Below are positions 1-8,606 of a stretch of DNA of 25,796 nt, piece by piece. A model generated the notes under the pieces. That model did no database searches and was not told the origin of the DNA. It worked only from the letters and a program-made list of their open reading frames with translations. The first letter of the stretch is position 1; the number at the start of each line of letters is the position of its first letter. The position numbers and the translations under genes were made by a program. The DNA comes from Cerioporus squamosus (lineage: Eukaryota; Basidiomycota; Agaricomycetes; Polyporales; Polyporaceae): positions 1-25,796 of the forward strand of contig JABYQS010000387.1 in NCBI GenBank assembly GCA_022592435.1, in the 5' to 3' direction.

Positions 1-312
1 ATATCTCCTGATGTCGTTAACCCGATACGGAGTCTGGATCCAGATACTAGCGTGCACTGCACGCATCCCGCCTCTCGTCTCTCGCCGGACTTCCTCGTGC
101 TGGTTGTCAAGGAGCGTCGCGCGCAGGTCTTGCATGAGGCGTTCTCCTGGAGCCTGCCAACGGAATCGAGTGGGCGCGAACATTGACAGGATGTGGTGGT
201 TAAGCACTCGGTCATTCAGATCGCGGAATCGGTTGTTGGCAAGGGACCACACCCGGCTCTTGTGCTGTCTGCTTCTCTGAGCATGCGCCTTTTGTTTGGA
301 ATTGTGGTTTTT
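1..312 (-). CDS. Open minus-strand reading frame, partial at left edge, unknown
   Basis: A minus-strand frame stays open for 104 codons from an in-frame stop (TAA at 315-313) to the window edge. The first ATG is at 183-181, giving about 61 codons before the edge. The peptide (MFAPTRFRWQAPGERLMQDL at its start) is charged and has no obvious signal peptide or membrane segment. Third codon positions are moderately GC-rich, as in the real genes of this window, but the opposite strand in the same codon register is also partly open, so the strand choice is not certain. I do not recognise a family. If real, it would be divergent from the GT15 gene to its right. It could equally be a chance open frame in GC-rich DNA. 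Confidence 0.28.
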
Positions 313-484
313 TTAGTTCCGTCCAGGCCCATGCGCTGGGTCGTTCGTACTTGCTGCGATGCCAGTCCCAAGCGTGCCTTCGCAGCGTTGGCCATCGAAG
401 AGCCCTAACATTCCCTTCGTCCCGTCCCATCTCATTGTCCCCTTCACTGCGAATCCGTGCGCTGACCCCTCCGCCTTCCCACAG

Positions 485-1527
485 ACGCGTGAGCAACGTG
501 ATAAACGGCGAGGTCATCTTCGGGCTCGTCCCGCGCGAGCACTGGTACCAGCCCGAGTGGATCGACGAGGCGCGCGCGACCGCCGGGCGCGAGAAGATGG
601 TCGCGGACAACATCATCTACGGCGGGAGCGTGAGCTACCGGAACATGTGCCGCTTCAACTCCGGGGTGCGTCCCGCGTCATCCGTCTTCGGGCGAGCGCT
701 GACAGGCGCGCACGCAGTTCTTCTACAGGCACCCGCTGCTGCAGCAGTACAAGTGGTACTGGCGCGTGGAGCCGGACGTGCACTTCCACTGCGACATCGA
801 CTTTGACCCATTCCTGTTCATGGAGGACCACAACAAGACTTACGGTGCGTCCTTCCTCGCTGCTGCGTTTCTGCCGCTGACGCGCGCGGACAGCGTTCAC
901 GATCACGATGTACGAGTTCGGGGCGACGATCCCGACGCTGTGGGACAGCGTGAAGGAGTTCGTGCAGGAGAACGCGCAGTACGTCGCGCGCGACAACGCG
1001 ATGGGCTACATGTCCGAGGACGGCGGGAACACGTACAACAACTGCCACTGTGCGTCTCCCTCCGACCCCTTGTTGACTGACATCTGACGCGCGCAGTCTG
1101 GAGCAACTTCGAGATCGCGGACATGGACTTCTGGCGGAGCGAGGCGTACTCGAAGTTCTTCGAGCACCTCGACAGGAAGGGCGGGTTCTACTACGAGGTG
1201 CGTCCGTCCCTGGTCCGTCGCCTTGCCCGCGGATGCTGACGCGCCTGCGGCTGCAGCGCTGGGGCGACGCGCCGGTGCACAGCATCGCGGCCGCGCTCTT
1301 CCAGAGCAAGGAGCAGATCCACTTCTTTGACGAGATCGGGTACGAGCACAACCCGTACACGCACTGTCCCAAGGGCGAGGGCGCGTGGGCGCGCGGGAAG
1401 TGCGGGTGCGACCCCAAGCGCAGTTTCGGTGCGTCCTCCTGGTCGTTTCAGCTGTGCGATGCTGACCGCCGGGGCAGACTACGACGGGTACTCGTGCATG
1501 CGGCAGTGGGACCGCATCTGGCAGTGA
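485..1527 (+). CDS. GT15 alpha-1,2-mannosyltransferase (KRE2/MNT1 family), 5' part missing
   Basis: Six exons read as the C-terminal two thirds of a fungal Kre2/Mnt1 type Golgi mannosyltransferase: 485-665, 718-844, 894-1049, 1097-1197, 1257-1428 and 1478-1527 (about 261 codons, stop TGA). Family blocks in order are [80 protein letters not shown] and GYEHNPYTHCP. The glutamate of EPD and the histidine of YEHNPY match the positions known to bind manganese in the yeast enzyme. Such enzymes transfer mannose from GDP-mannose onto O- and N-linked glycans in the Golgi. The family is normally about 400-440 residues with an N-terminal membrane anchor. Here an acceptor site (CCCACAG, ending at 484) precedes the first exon, but no upstream exon for the anchor or the first third of the domain is visible. 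All introns are short GT-AG, mostly starting GTGCGT. Confidence 0.9.
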
Positions 1528-2129
1528 GCTGCCCCCGACCAACCGCTGAGCAGGAAAACCGCGCGCTTGGACGCTGTAACAACTATCCACGCTCTCTCTC
1601 TCTCGCCCCCACCACCCAGGGCACCGGCACATCTGTACACCTACGCCTTCGCACCACCTCGCGGCCGGTCCCGACTTTGACTCAGTATCATTGACATGTA
1701 GCAGTCTTTGTTCACGTCAATGGCTCCTTGATCACCGTACCAACCCACCAAGTACCAACTACCTTGCACATGTCATTGTCATAGATGATTATTGTTTTGT
1801 CTCTCTTCTAATTTTGCGTAATTTATTCCCTTGTGCTTGCCTCGCGCTCGTTCCTGTTCTCTTTTCCACAGTTTGTGTGCTCTTGAACGATGGCGATTGA
1901 CAATGAGGTATCAATGCCGGAACGAGCTTTGTCGCGTGTGGCGTTGCAGGAGAACTGAGAAATCCTCACTCGCTTCTCTCTATATCTTGTGGTCTGTGTG
2001 CGCGCTGAACGGCATTACACCACAGCGTCCTCGGCGAGGACGGCCACCCCGGCACCACTCGAACGGCGGAACAAACACGGGCGTACAGAGGTTGGTGCGT
2101 GACATCATTCGCTGTCCTTGGGTTCGAAC
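1528..2129. other. Intergenic, no gene seen
   Basis: This holds the 3' region of the GT15 gene and the upstream region of the F-box gene. It is more AT-rich than the flanking coding DNA, especially 1740-1900. I see no conserved exon in it. A CTCTATATC run near 1978 is a weak TATA-like candidate for the gene starting at 2130. Confidence 0.5.
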
Positions 2130-3534
2130 ATGGCCTCAACATCAACTACAGCAATGCAGGAAGCCTCTCTGAGGAGGCTCAACCTACCAGCCGAGCTCTG
2201 GGACCTCGTCATAGATCACGTATACCCCGACACCCGTTCACTGAAGAACTGCTCCCTCGTCTGCAAGGCATGGACCCACAGGAGTCAGCATCGCCTCTTC
2301 AACGTTCTGTCGTACTCCCCGCGCGGAGACGCATTCGCAGCTGATCGTTCCGGACAGAGGCTCTCCTGCGGGCCTGCAGTTCCGAATCCTCGTACCCCAG
2401 AGTACACCCCTCCGGGCAGTCTGCGTGGCCTCGCCTCATTCTTGTCGGCGTCGCCGCATATCGCACGGCACGTCATCGGCTTCGCGTGCAGTTACGATCG
2501 CTCGAGCTCCCGCCGTCTGCCGCTGGCCAACCTCCAAGCTGTACTTGTCTGCCTCCCCAAGCTGCGCGAACTACAGCTTCGGGCGGTGGAGATCCTCGAC
2601 GAAGGCCCACACAATGGCACGGAAGATGAGACCTCTCCGAGACCGGCGATGGCTGGGACCCGCCGCCTCGGGCCGCTCACGATGCTATACCTTTGGCGTT
2701 GTCGCGTTACCGTCTCGTCCTTCTATCGTCTTCTCAGGCTGTTTCCCTCCATCACACGTCTCTGGTTCGGGGCGAAACTGCATCACTCGGCCTTCGACGA
2801 AGCCGGCGCCATAAGGCCCCCAGAGGCGCAGCTTGCCCCTACTGATCTCGCGGTCGAGACTATGAGCATCATGCTCACTCGGCCAGCGCTGGTGCAGTAC
2901 GTCGTGGCCAACGTGCCGACGATGGCCAAGGGCATCACCCGGCTCGACATCTACGTGCCGGCAGGCGGTCTCACCGCGACTATTGGGTCGCTGCTGGCCC
3001 ATATGTCGTCCTTGACTCGGCTGGAGATTGGGCCGTATGCGTCACATGACATGGACCGCATACAGAGCGAGAGTGACGAGGGTAGGCGGTCGGATGGGTT
3101 AGAGCCTTGTTCCGATGTCGATGACACCTTTTCCTCTGCCAGGTCTCAACGCGCTGATGCTTACGCAGTGCAAGTGCCTGAAGACGATGACATTCGCCCT
3201 CCTCGCGATAGAGGGCTTTTGGGAGTTGCACTTTCCCCAGCTCCTCAACTGGTTCATGACGGTGGACCTTCCGGACTCCGTTCAGGAGCGGCGGTTCTCC
3301 GTCACGACCGGCCCTGTCTCTCTTTATGACCTTTTGGCCTCGAAGGAACTCCGGGCTCTGTGGGCACAGCTGGACGCGAGGATGGCGGCCGCTCCACCAC
3401 AGGTCCGCTTCAAGTTTCGCGCCGTGATCATGGAACACAAACTACCTCCGCAGGCGGGGGCTGGCATGCTCAGGCACTGTCTCGAGGGGGCGCTGCCGCG
3501 CGTCACCGAGCAAGGCAGGATGACAGTTATATGA
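2130..3534 (+). CDS. F-box protein (F-box-like / leucine-rich), 447 aa
   Basis: Two exons, 2130-3081 and 3143-3534, are joined by a 61-bp GTAGGC...CCAG intron that restores the frame through DEG-LNALML. The start ATG at 2130 gives MASTSTTAMQEAS; an in-frame TTG lies upstream but has no support. Residues about 15-60 form an F-box (LNLPAELWDLVIDHV, then LKNCSLVCKAWTHRSQHRLF). The rest is leucine-rich with loosely repeated helix/strand segments (LRELQLRAVEIL, MLYLWRCRVTVSSFYRLL), as in fungal F-box proteins. F-box proteins bind Skp1 and present substrates to the SCF ubiquitin ligase; the substrate here is unknown. The C-terminal segment ending GALPRVTEQGRMTVI resembles the EERLPGAYEQGRFVV end of the F-box gene at 10689-12158, so the two are paralogues. 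Confidence 0.85.
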
Positions 3535-4640
3535 TTGAGACTCCAGAGTCATCCCCTCATCATGAGCGTTTTGGGACTCTGTATACGCTTGGCAATAGTG
3601 CTCAACGGCTGTCATGGTCAAATTCAATGCAGTGGATCGGGAGCCTAGAAACAGAGTCCAGAACTAGAAGTGCGGTATAGCGGATAGATAGCACAACAAG
3701 TCGCGACTGGCCAAGGCACGGCCGGTAGCTACCGAACATGCCAAATATACTGTGAGAGCCCGCTTCACAGGTAAGGAATGTGGCCAGAATAGACAGCATC
3801 TGAACGGCATCCATCGGCCAGGAGATACGATAGCGAGCGAAGCGTGTAGGGGTGACTGGGAGATGAGAGGAAAGTAACAGGGAACTCACCATGTGCAAGA
3901 TGCTCCGCGTTTGTGCCCGCGCTTCGCGCTCCCAATATCCCATAGGGAGAGAAATAGTACGAGCCTGCTGATTCTGAAGCTTTGAAGGGGGAACGGACGG
4001 CTCCACGGCGTTCGTCGACTCGGAGGTCCAAGTCCAAAGCTTCGAGTTTTGCCGCTTACTGGCATCTTGTGGTGGCCGCCTGCTCTCGAACGTGGTGCGT
4101 ATTGTCGGTGTACTGTTCTAGCATGCGATAGATGACCTTGAAGTACAGGCGATACGCGTGAAGCAATGAGTGGTTGAAGTTAAATGGGAACAAGTCCGAC
4201 TCCGGAAAAGGTGGATGTGCACTCAGGGCCTACTTCGGGCAGACTGTCGGTCATGAGCGAGGCGCCCACTGGCGCTGTCTCTGTTAGCACACTCCCAACT
4301 GTACCTGCACCTCTTGTGTTCATGCCGGAGGACTGGACGGTGGAGAGTGATCTCGCTGCCATGAGTTGGTGCCCTGGTCAGCCGCGTCCTCGACGCGTAC
4401 TGTCACACGTAACGTAACGCGTCAGTCACAGTGCTTACGCCTTGCAGTGGCATTGTACCTGCCATACCCTCGGGCAGTTTCTCTCGGTGTAATAGCGAGC
4501 GGTGCGTATAGGACTGTGTTTTGTACAGTGGCATACTATGAGTATGGTGAATGTATTGCCATTCCTGCGGATTGCCCTCGGTAATTTCCGGACATGCAGA
4601 TACTTATACAAGGCTGCGTGCGCGTCGCCTGTTTTTCCAT
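3535..4640. other. Gene-poor stretch with fragmentary open frames
   Basis: No gene can be assembled with confidence here. Both strands carry short open frames with protein-like composition. On the minus strand, 4229-4059 is the best (listed separately) and 4006-3602 is weaker. On the plus strand, 4184-4417 encodes a Pro/Ser/Thr-rich 77-codon frame. These frames overlap one another and cannot all be coding. The stretch lies between the F-box gene ending at 3534 and the MITE at 4641, and may hold decayed gene remnants. Confidence 0.4.
4059..4229 (-). other. Candidate orphan exon, unrecognised
   Basis: A 57-codon minus-strand frame has strikingly protein-like composition. It contains PFNFNHSLLHAYRLYFKVIY followed by RMLEQYTDNTHHVREQAATT, an amphipathic-helix pattern rich in aromatic and charged residues. 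It ends at a plausible donor (CCA|GTAAGC, at plus positions 4059 and lower). No downstream exon in a matching phase could be fixed; the next open stretch (around 3985-3900, with MGYWEREARAQTRSILHM) is in a different phase. A stop (TAG at 4232-4230) lies just upstream, possibly inside an intron acceptor. I cannot name a family. It could be one exon of a small spliced gene or a relict. Confidence 0.3.
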
Positions 4641-4679
4641 CAGTAAAGTGTGAAAAGTCTGAGAGCTCTGAGAACTCTT
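4641..4679 (+). repeat. Left terminal inverted repeat of the MITE
   Basis: It pairs with 4813-4851 on the opposite strand. Shared blocks are CAGTAAAGTG, AAAAGTCTGAGA, CTCTGAGA and TCTT, separated by transition differences only. Confidence 0.8.
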
Positions 4680-4812
4680 AAATTCAAATCAAGAGTTCAC
4701 AGAGGTCAACAGACCTCAGAGCCATGCTTCACCATGGCGGAAAATGAATATTATTATGTTTTGGAAGGGGCCTCTGAGGTCTGACATTTCTGACCTCTGA
4801 GGACGTCTGTGG

Positions 4813-4851
4813 AAGAACTCTCAGAGTTCTCAGACTTTTTGCACTTTACTG
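4813..4851 (-). repeat. Right terminal inverted repeat of the MITE
   Basis: Read on the minus strand it starts CAGTAAAGTGCAAAAAGTCT, matching the left arm at 4641-4679 at 34 of 39 positions. Confidence 0.8.
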
Positions 4852-4926
4852 ATGTCCCGCCTCTCATCGTTGCTATGTCTGTCCAGTTCCCACTCTCCCA
4901 ATCCCTGACTGTGTTCCTGCTCTCAG

Positions 4927-5258
4927 ATGGATTCATGTATCTCAGATGCTGAGTTCCCGGACACGCCGGCCAGCTCAAACGGAGGCGTAGCCAACGTTGG
5001 AATTGCGGGCCCGGGATCAAGCGAGGGTGATGGTGAAAGGCTGCTGCTAGGATCGCCTATGCCAGCGAGAGAGGTGCGTTGTGTCGCATTGCATATTGAC
5101 GTCCGTGTTCACGCACAAATGCTATGTTCCAGAAACCATCGCATCTTCCTAGCGAGCTCTGGGACACGATCATCATGATCACACCTCCCCGCAGAGCCTC
5201 ACGACAGACATCGCGTTCACGGTTGCGTTCCCAGAATTTCGCCACTCGCACGCCGTGA
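4927..5258 (+). pseudogene. Truncated F-box gene relict
   Basis: Exon 4927-5073 (ATG, 49 codons, ending MPARE) splices cleanly at GTGCGT...TTCCAG to 5133, where the frame reads KPSHLPSELWDTIIM. This is the first helix of the F-box seen in the neighbours (LPAELWDLVIDHV at 2130-3534; APSELWDMIHDHL at 17271-18529). After IIM the spliced frame turns basic (TPPRRASRQTSRSRLRSQN) and stops at 5258. Shifting frame at ATCATCATGATC gives IIDHTSPQSLTT instead, which fits an F-box better and suggests a two-base slippage insertion. No CSLVCK..W block or leucine-rich body follows; the next F-box gene begins about 230 bp later. It is therefore a 5' remnant, with intact splice signals but no functional protein expected. 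Confidence 0.6.
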
Positions 5259-5486
5259 AGTACATGATTGGTGTCCTTTGCGCTACTTGTTGCAGCTCTG
5301 GCTGAGTCTGGCTGAGTGATTTGACTACGCGAGGTGATAAGATTAGATCTACATACTCTCGTATTTGAATCGATCGATATCCGTTCTCCTGTTCTTTACC
5401 ACCATTGACACACTGACTCTGAACAACGGATCGCACCAGTCGAAAGCCCGGACAGGAAGAGAAGCACTGCGACTGCACGATTCACG

Positions 5487-7362
5487 ATGTCAACATGGAT
5501 CCAGCGACCGCGGGCGATGAGTAAGTAGATATAACCATGACGCAAACAATCGACTTGAGATTGACTTGCGTCTTGTCTACAGAGTCGTCTTACGAGCAGA
5601 GAATCTGCAACTTGCAAGGACCGTTCTATGGTCTCCAGCCCCTCGACATAACTACCGCCGACACTTCCCCAGAGTTCCTCGTACGACTGAATGACCTCCC
5701 GAGACATTTCGCCGGCATATCTGCACTCCTGAACAGCCGTGCCCCTGTCAACCAGTTGCCCAACGAGATCCTCCTCGCAATCTTCACCTTCCTACAAGCA
5801 ACAGTGCAGGAGGACGCTGCCCCGGATTGGCTCGCGGTCTTGCTGGTATGCCGACGCTGGTTCGTAGTCGCCGCGACCGCACCCCAGCTCTGGCGCGAGC
5901 TCGTCGTTGGGAAGAGCCTCAACCTTCTGCGTACAGGTCTCGTCCGGTCCAAAGGGCTCACCATTGGTGTCTCTGTCATCAAGCGCGACGCGGTACCAGC
6001 AACTGCGAGGACGCTTCTCCCCCACGTGCACCGTCTCCACCGTCTGTTGGTCAGCTCGATCCATCAGAGGCACAAGGCGTATTTCGTGGCACTCATGCAG
6101 CGATCCATGGCCGCCCTCAAGAGCCTCACTGCGATTGTCGAGGAGCCAGTTAGCTGGAGCGTGAATGCCGAGAACCCCTCGCTCACTATCACTTGGATGC
6201 CCCTCTCAGTCGATAAGTTCCCCAAGCTGCGGTCCCTTGCTGTAGAGAAGATCTTCATTCCCCATCCCCCGACGCTGTCTACCAGCGGCTCACGGTGCTC
6301 CGTCTTTTGAAGCCGGGGATTCGTGACCACAGGGAGTTCGAGCAGATCCTGCGTTCCTGCCACAACGTCGAGGAGCTGGACCTTGACCTTGACGGCACCG
6401 CCGGCCACGCAGACCCTAACCTGGAGAAGATAAGGCTTCCAAAGCTGCGTGCTATACGCCTCGCGGGCTGGCGGTGGGCCCTCAACGATGCGTTCAAGAC
6501 TATCGCGATCCCTCCGACCGCATCTCTCGACATTCATCTCAGCGGTCCTGACGACGACGTTCTTCGTGAAGAGAGCATCTCCGCTATCCTTCCTGAGGAC
6601 TATCCGACGTCGTTGCCCATCTTCTCCTCCGTGACGGAGGTTCACGCGCAAGCGCGCCAGTCGGAGGACATCGTGGTCGCGTACGCACCGGCCCCGGCTG
6701 AGAGCATGGAAGCCGAGCGCCGACGGCTTTCTCTCCGCATGCCCGTCAACCACAAGAAAGGCGAAGACCCGCAAACAGTAAAGCGGAGTCTTCGCAAGCT
6801 CAGTGTCTTCGCCACTGCTCCTGTGGAGTCGCTCTCCATCGACATCGAGGCCAAGCTGGTCGACTACGTCAGTTGGCCCACGGTGCTCGGCCACTTCCCC
6901 CTCCTGCGTAAGTTGACCGTCACGGTGCAAGGCGGTTCACCCCAACCCAGCCGCGTGCTGCTCGCGCTCGCATCCCCAGCCAGCAACGCTGCGGCACAGG
7001 ACGGCCACGAGACCGCGACAGACGGTGCTGCGCGACTCCTTTGCCCGCGCCTCCGAGTGCTGCACATGCACGGCTTCCGGTCGACCTCACATCCGGACGA
7101 TCGGTGGATGTACCCAGTGCAAGAGATGGATATATCCGCTGATGTTTCCGGGCCACTGAGCAAGAGGCAGGTCGCGGGATGCGACGCCCTCGAGGAGCTC
7201 GTGCTCGACCTCGATTGCGTGGACGAGCAGAAGTGGGCGACAGTCGACGAGCGTCGGACGGCTTGCAGGAGGGCGCTGGAGTCTCTGGTCGGAAAGGTGG
7301 AGTACGAGGAGCGGAAGAATTGGAGAGATGTCTTCGTGTACAAGGATGAGATGTTGTTGTAG
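5487..7362 (+). CDS. F-box protein, long type, with broken reading frame
   Basis: The F-box lies in PVNQLPNEILLAIFTFLQ and VLLVCRRWFVVAATAPQLWR. It is followed by a leucine-rich body (FPKLRSLAVEKIFIPHP; LRSCHNVEELDLDLDG; LRKLSVFATAPVESLSIDIE) ending WRDVFVYKDEMLL. It is probably an SCF substrate adaptor. The 5' end has two readings. ATG 5487 with an intron at 5521-5582 joins directly to the main frame. ATG 5495 (MDPATAGDE, then VVLRAENLQLARTVL) looks more natural but needs a shift at 5629. Within the body the frame runs to a stop just after 6300, while homologous sequence continues in another frame (DAVYQRLTVLRLLKPGIRDH). The switch fits loss of one C in the run at 6266-6270. A 44-bp GTAGAG...CCAG intron from about 6242 would also restore the frame, but would delete a well-formed leucine-rich segment. 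This could be a young pseudogene, a sequence error or an unusually short intron. Confidence 0.75.
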
Positions 7363-8399
7363 CACACAATCCTCGCCAGGCCATACGGAAGCTTACTACG
7401 ATACCCGCACGGACCTTGACTTGTTACTTACAGTGTCGTATCAGTGTCTCCCTTTTTGTGTACCTTACTCTTTCCACCGCCTTCCATCCCCTTCGCTCTC
7501 GGACTCTCGTTGCCTCCGTATTCTGGCAGTACCTTTCATCGACTGAGCAGATATGTCGTGGTCGACTAGCCGACTGCTTCGACGTCATAACGCGGTGGGT
7601 CATTAACCCCAAGTAGGTGAATCTGAGAGAACTTGGGGCACGGCGCCACGCTGTCATCACACTCCCTTACGATTATGCTCGACATTCATGTCGACTGAGA
7701 TACTCAAAAGACGATCGACGCCAGGAGCAGACTCGAGACAGTGGTACTATTAGTAGTGAAGCGGGAAGAGCTGTCCGACTCGGAGGCGCGCAGCGTCTTG
7801 CCTCCGCACCACCACCTCCATCAACATGCTACCTCAGCGTTCAAGCAGACATGATAAGAACCCGCATCCGAAGACGAACACTGTCTCATCTCGTCGCTAG
7901 GATGGCATCGCGGATGGTGGATGATGGTCACTCGGGACTCGGGATCATCGGCCTTGGTGAGTGTCTCTTGTCCGCTTGATGAATTTCTCTTAGCTCGAGA
8001 TTCGTTCGTGGTACGCCCAGCTCGGAACTGCGTCCAGTTACTCGAGTCGAGCCTTGCCGCGTCCAACAGCGTTCACTTGCTGCTCCACGCCACAACCTCC
8101 GATACAATGGTCGATTGGACTGAGAACATATCACAAGCTATTTATGTGCGCCGGCAAGTTGACAGATCTTTCCGGACAAGTTGGTCAAGGTTGGACAGAG
8201 AAAGAGTTCGACTTGGAGCAAGCAGCTGGGCTGAATGGTACAGTTCCCGATGCTGGGCTATTTGAAGCTCTGCGGCAAGCTGCGGTCTCTCGCGGTCTCT
8301 CGGATCGAGTTCAATCCGTATGCCGCACGCCTTCGATCTGACTGAGATATCGGGATGCCAGCGATACCCAGCTTCTCTTTGAGCTTTCAAGTGGCCGAC

Positions 8400-8450
8400 G
8401 TTCCCTAGTTACCACATCCATCAAGCTCAGAACATGTCGTACTCATGCAC
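8400..8450 (+). repeat. Imperfect direct repeat, unit 1
   Basis: It shares the exact blocks GTTCCCTAGT and CTCAGAACATGTC with unit 2 at 8500-8556, about 100 bp downstream. The spacing between the blocks differs by a small insertion in unit 2. Confidence 0.6.
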
Positions 8451-8499
8451 TTGGAGCTCGAAGGCGTATTTTCGGTCACAATCATTGGGACTAGTACGA

Positions 8500-8556
8500 T
8501 GTTCCCTAGTGGCCATCATGTTCATCATCAAACTCAGAACATGTCATATTTATCCA
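8500..8556 (+). repeat. Imperfect direct repeat, unit 2
   Basis: Second copy of the unit at 8400-8450, with GTTCCCTAGT then CTCAGAACATGTC. It lies about 50 bp before the likely start codon of the DUF6534 gene, so the duplication is in its promoter or 5' leader. Confidence 0.6.
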
Positions 8557-8606
8557 CCGGGCTGCGCGAGCACAGAGGCGTCCGGCTCTCAATCAACACA
8601 CCCAGC

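Larger units (their letters stand above)
4641..4851. mobile_element. MITE-like foldback element with ~39-bp terminal inverted repeats
   Basis: The left end begins CAGTAAAGTG and the right end finishes CACTTTACTG. The first 39 bases and the reverse complement of the last 39 agree at 34 positions, and all five differences are transitions. A second inverted arm lies inside (AGACCTCAGAG near 4711 against CTCTGAGGTCT near 4772), so most of the element could fold back on itself. The core (about 4740-4762) is AT-rich, unlike the surrounding DNA. There is no open frame, so it is non-autonomous. The dinucleotide AT sits directly outside both ends; the inverted repeat can also be extended to CATCAG...CTGATG. 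The superfamily is uncertain. CAGT ends would fit Tc1/mariner-like elements, but that group duplicates TA, not AT. Confidence 0.8.
7363..8606. other. Intergenic with possible gene remnants and a direct repeat
   Basis: No confident gene. A plus-strand frame near 8260-8340 (LKLCGKLRSLAVSRIEF) recalls the leucine-rich body of the long F-box genes (KLRSLAVEKI at 5487-7362), but it is short and isolated. The minus-strand peptide LVRKDLSTC near 8178-8150 is nearly the same as one at 15191-15220 (see findings). An imperfect direct repeat lies at 8400-8556, just upstream of the DUF6534 gene. Confidence 0.4.

Noticed and set aside
818..1632. Long minus-strand open frames across the GT15 gene
   Set aside because: They are Arg/Pro/Ser-rich mirror frames of GC-rich codons; the plus strand carries the conserved GT15 blocks.
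2115..2135. T-loop-like GGTTCGAAC, possible tRNA
   Set aside because: No matching A box, anticodon stem or acceptor stem surrounds it, and it overlaps the start of the F-box gene.
4184..4417. Plus-strand 77-codon frame rich in Pro, Ser and Thr
   Set aside because: It has a real ATG and plausible composition but no recognised motif, and it overlaps other equally plausible frames on the minus strand. It is kept only as a note within the gene-poor stretch.
6242..6285. 44-bp intron in the long F-box gene as the sole explanation of the frame switch
   Set aside because: It restores the frame but removes VEKIFIPHP..DAVYQ, which reads as normal leucine-rich sequence. It is also shorter than the other introns here. 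Kept as an alternative, not the preferred reading.
6064..6930. 288-codon minus-strand open frame
   Set aside because: It is antisense to the leucine-rich body of the F-box gene at 5487-7362 and has no family features of its own.
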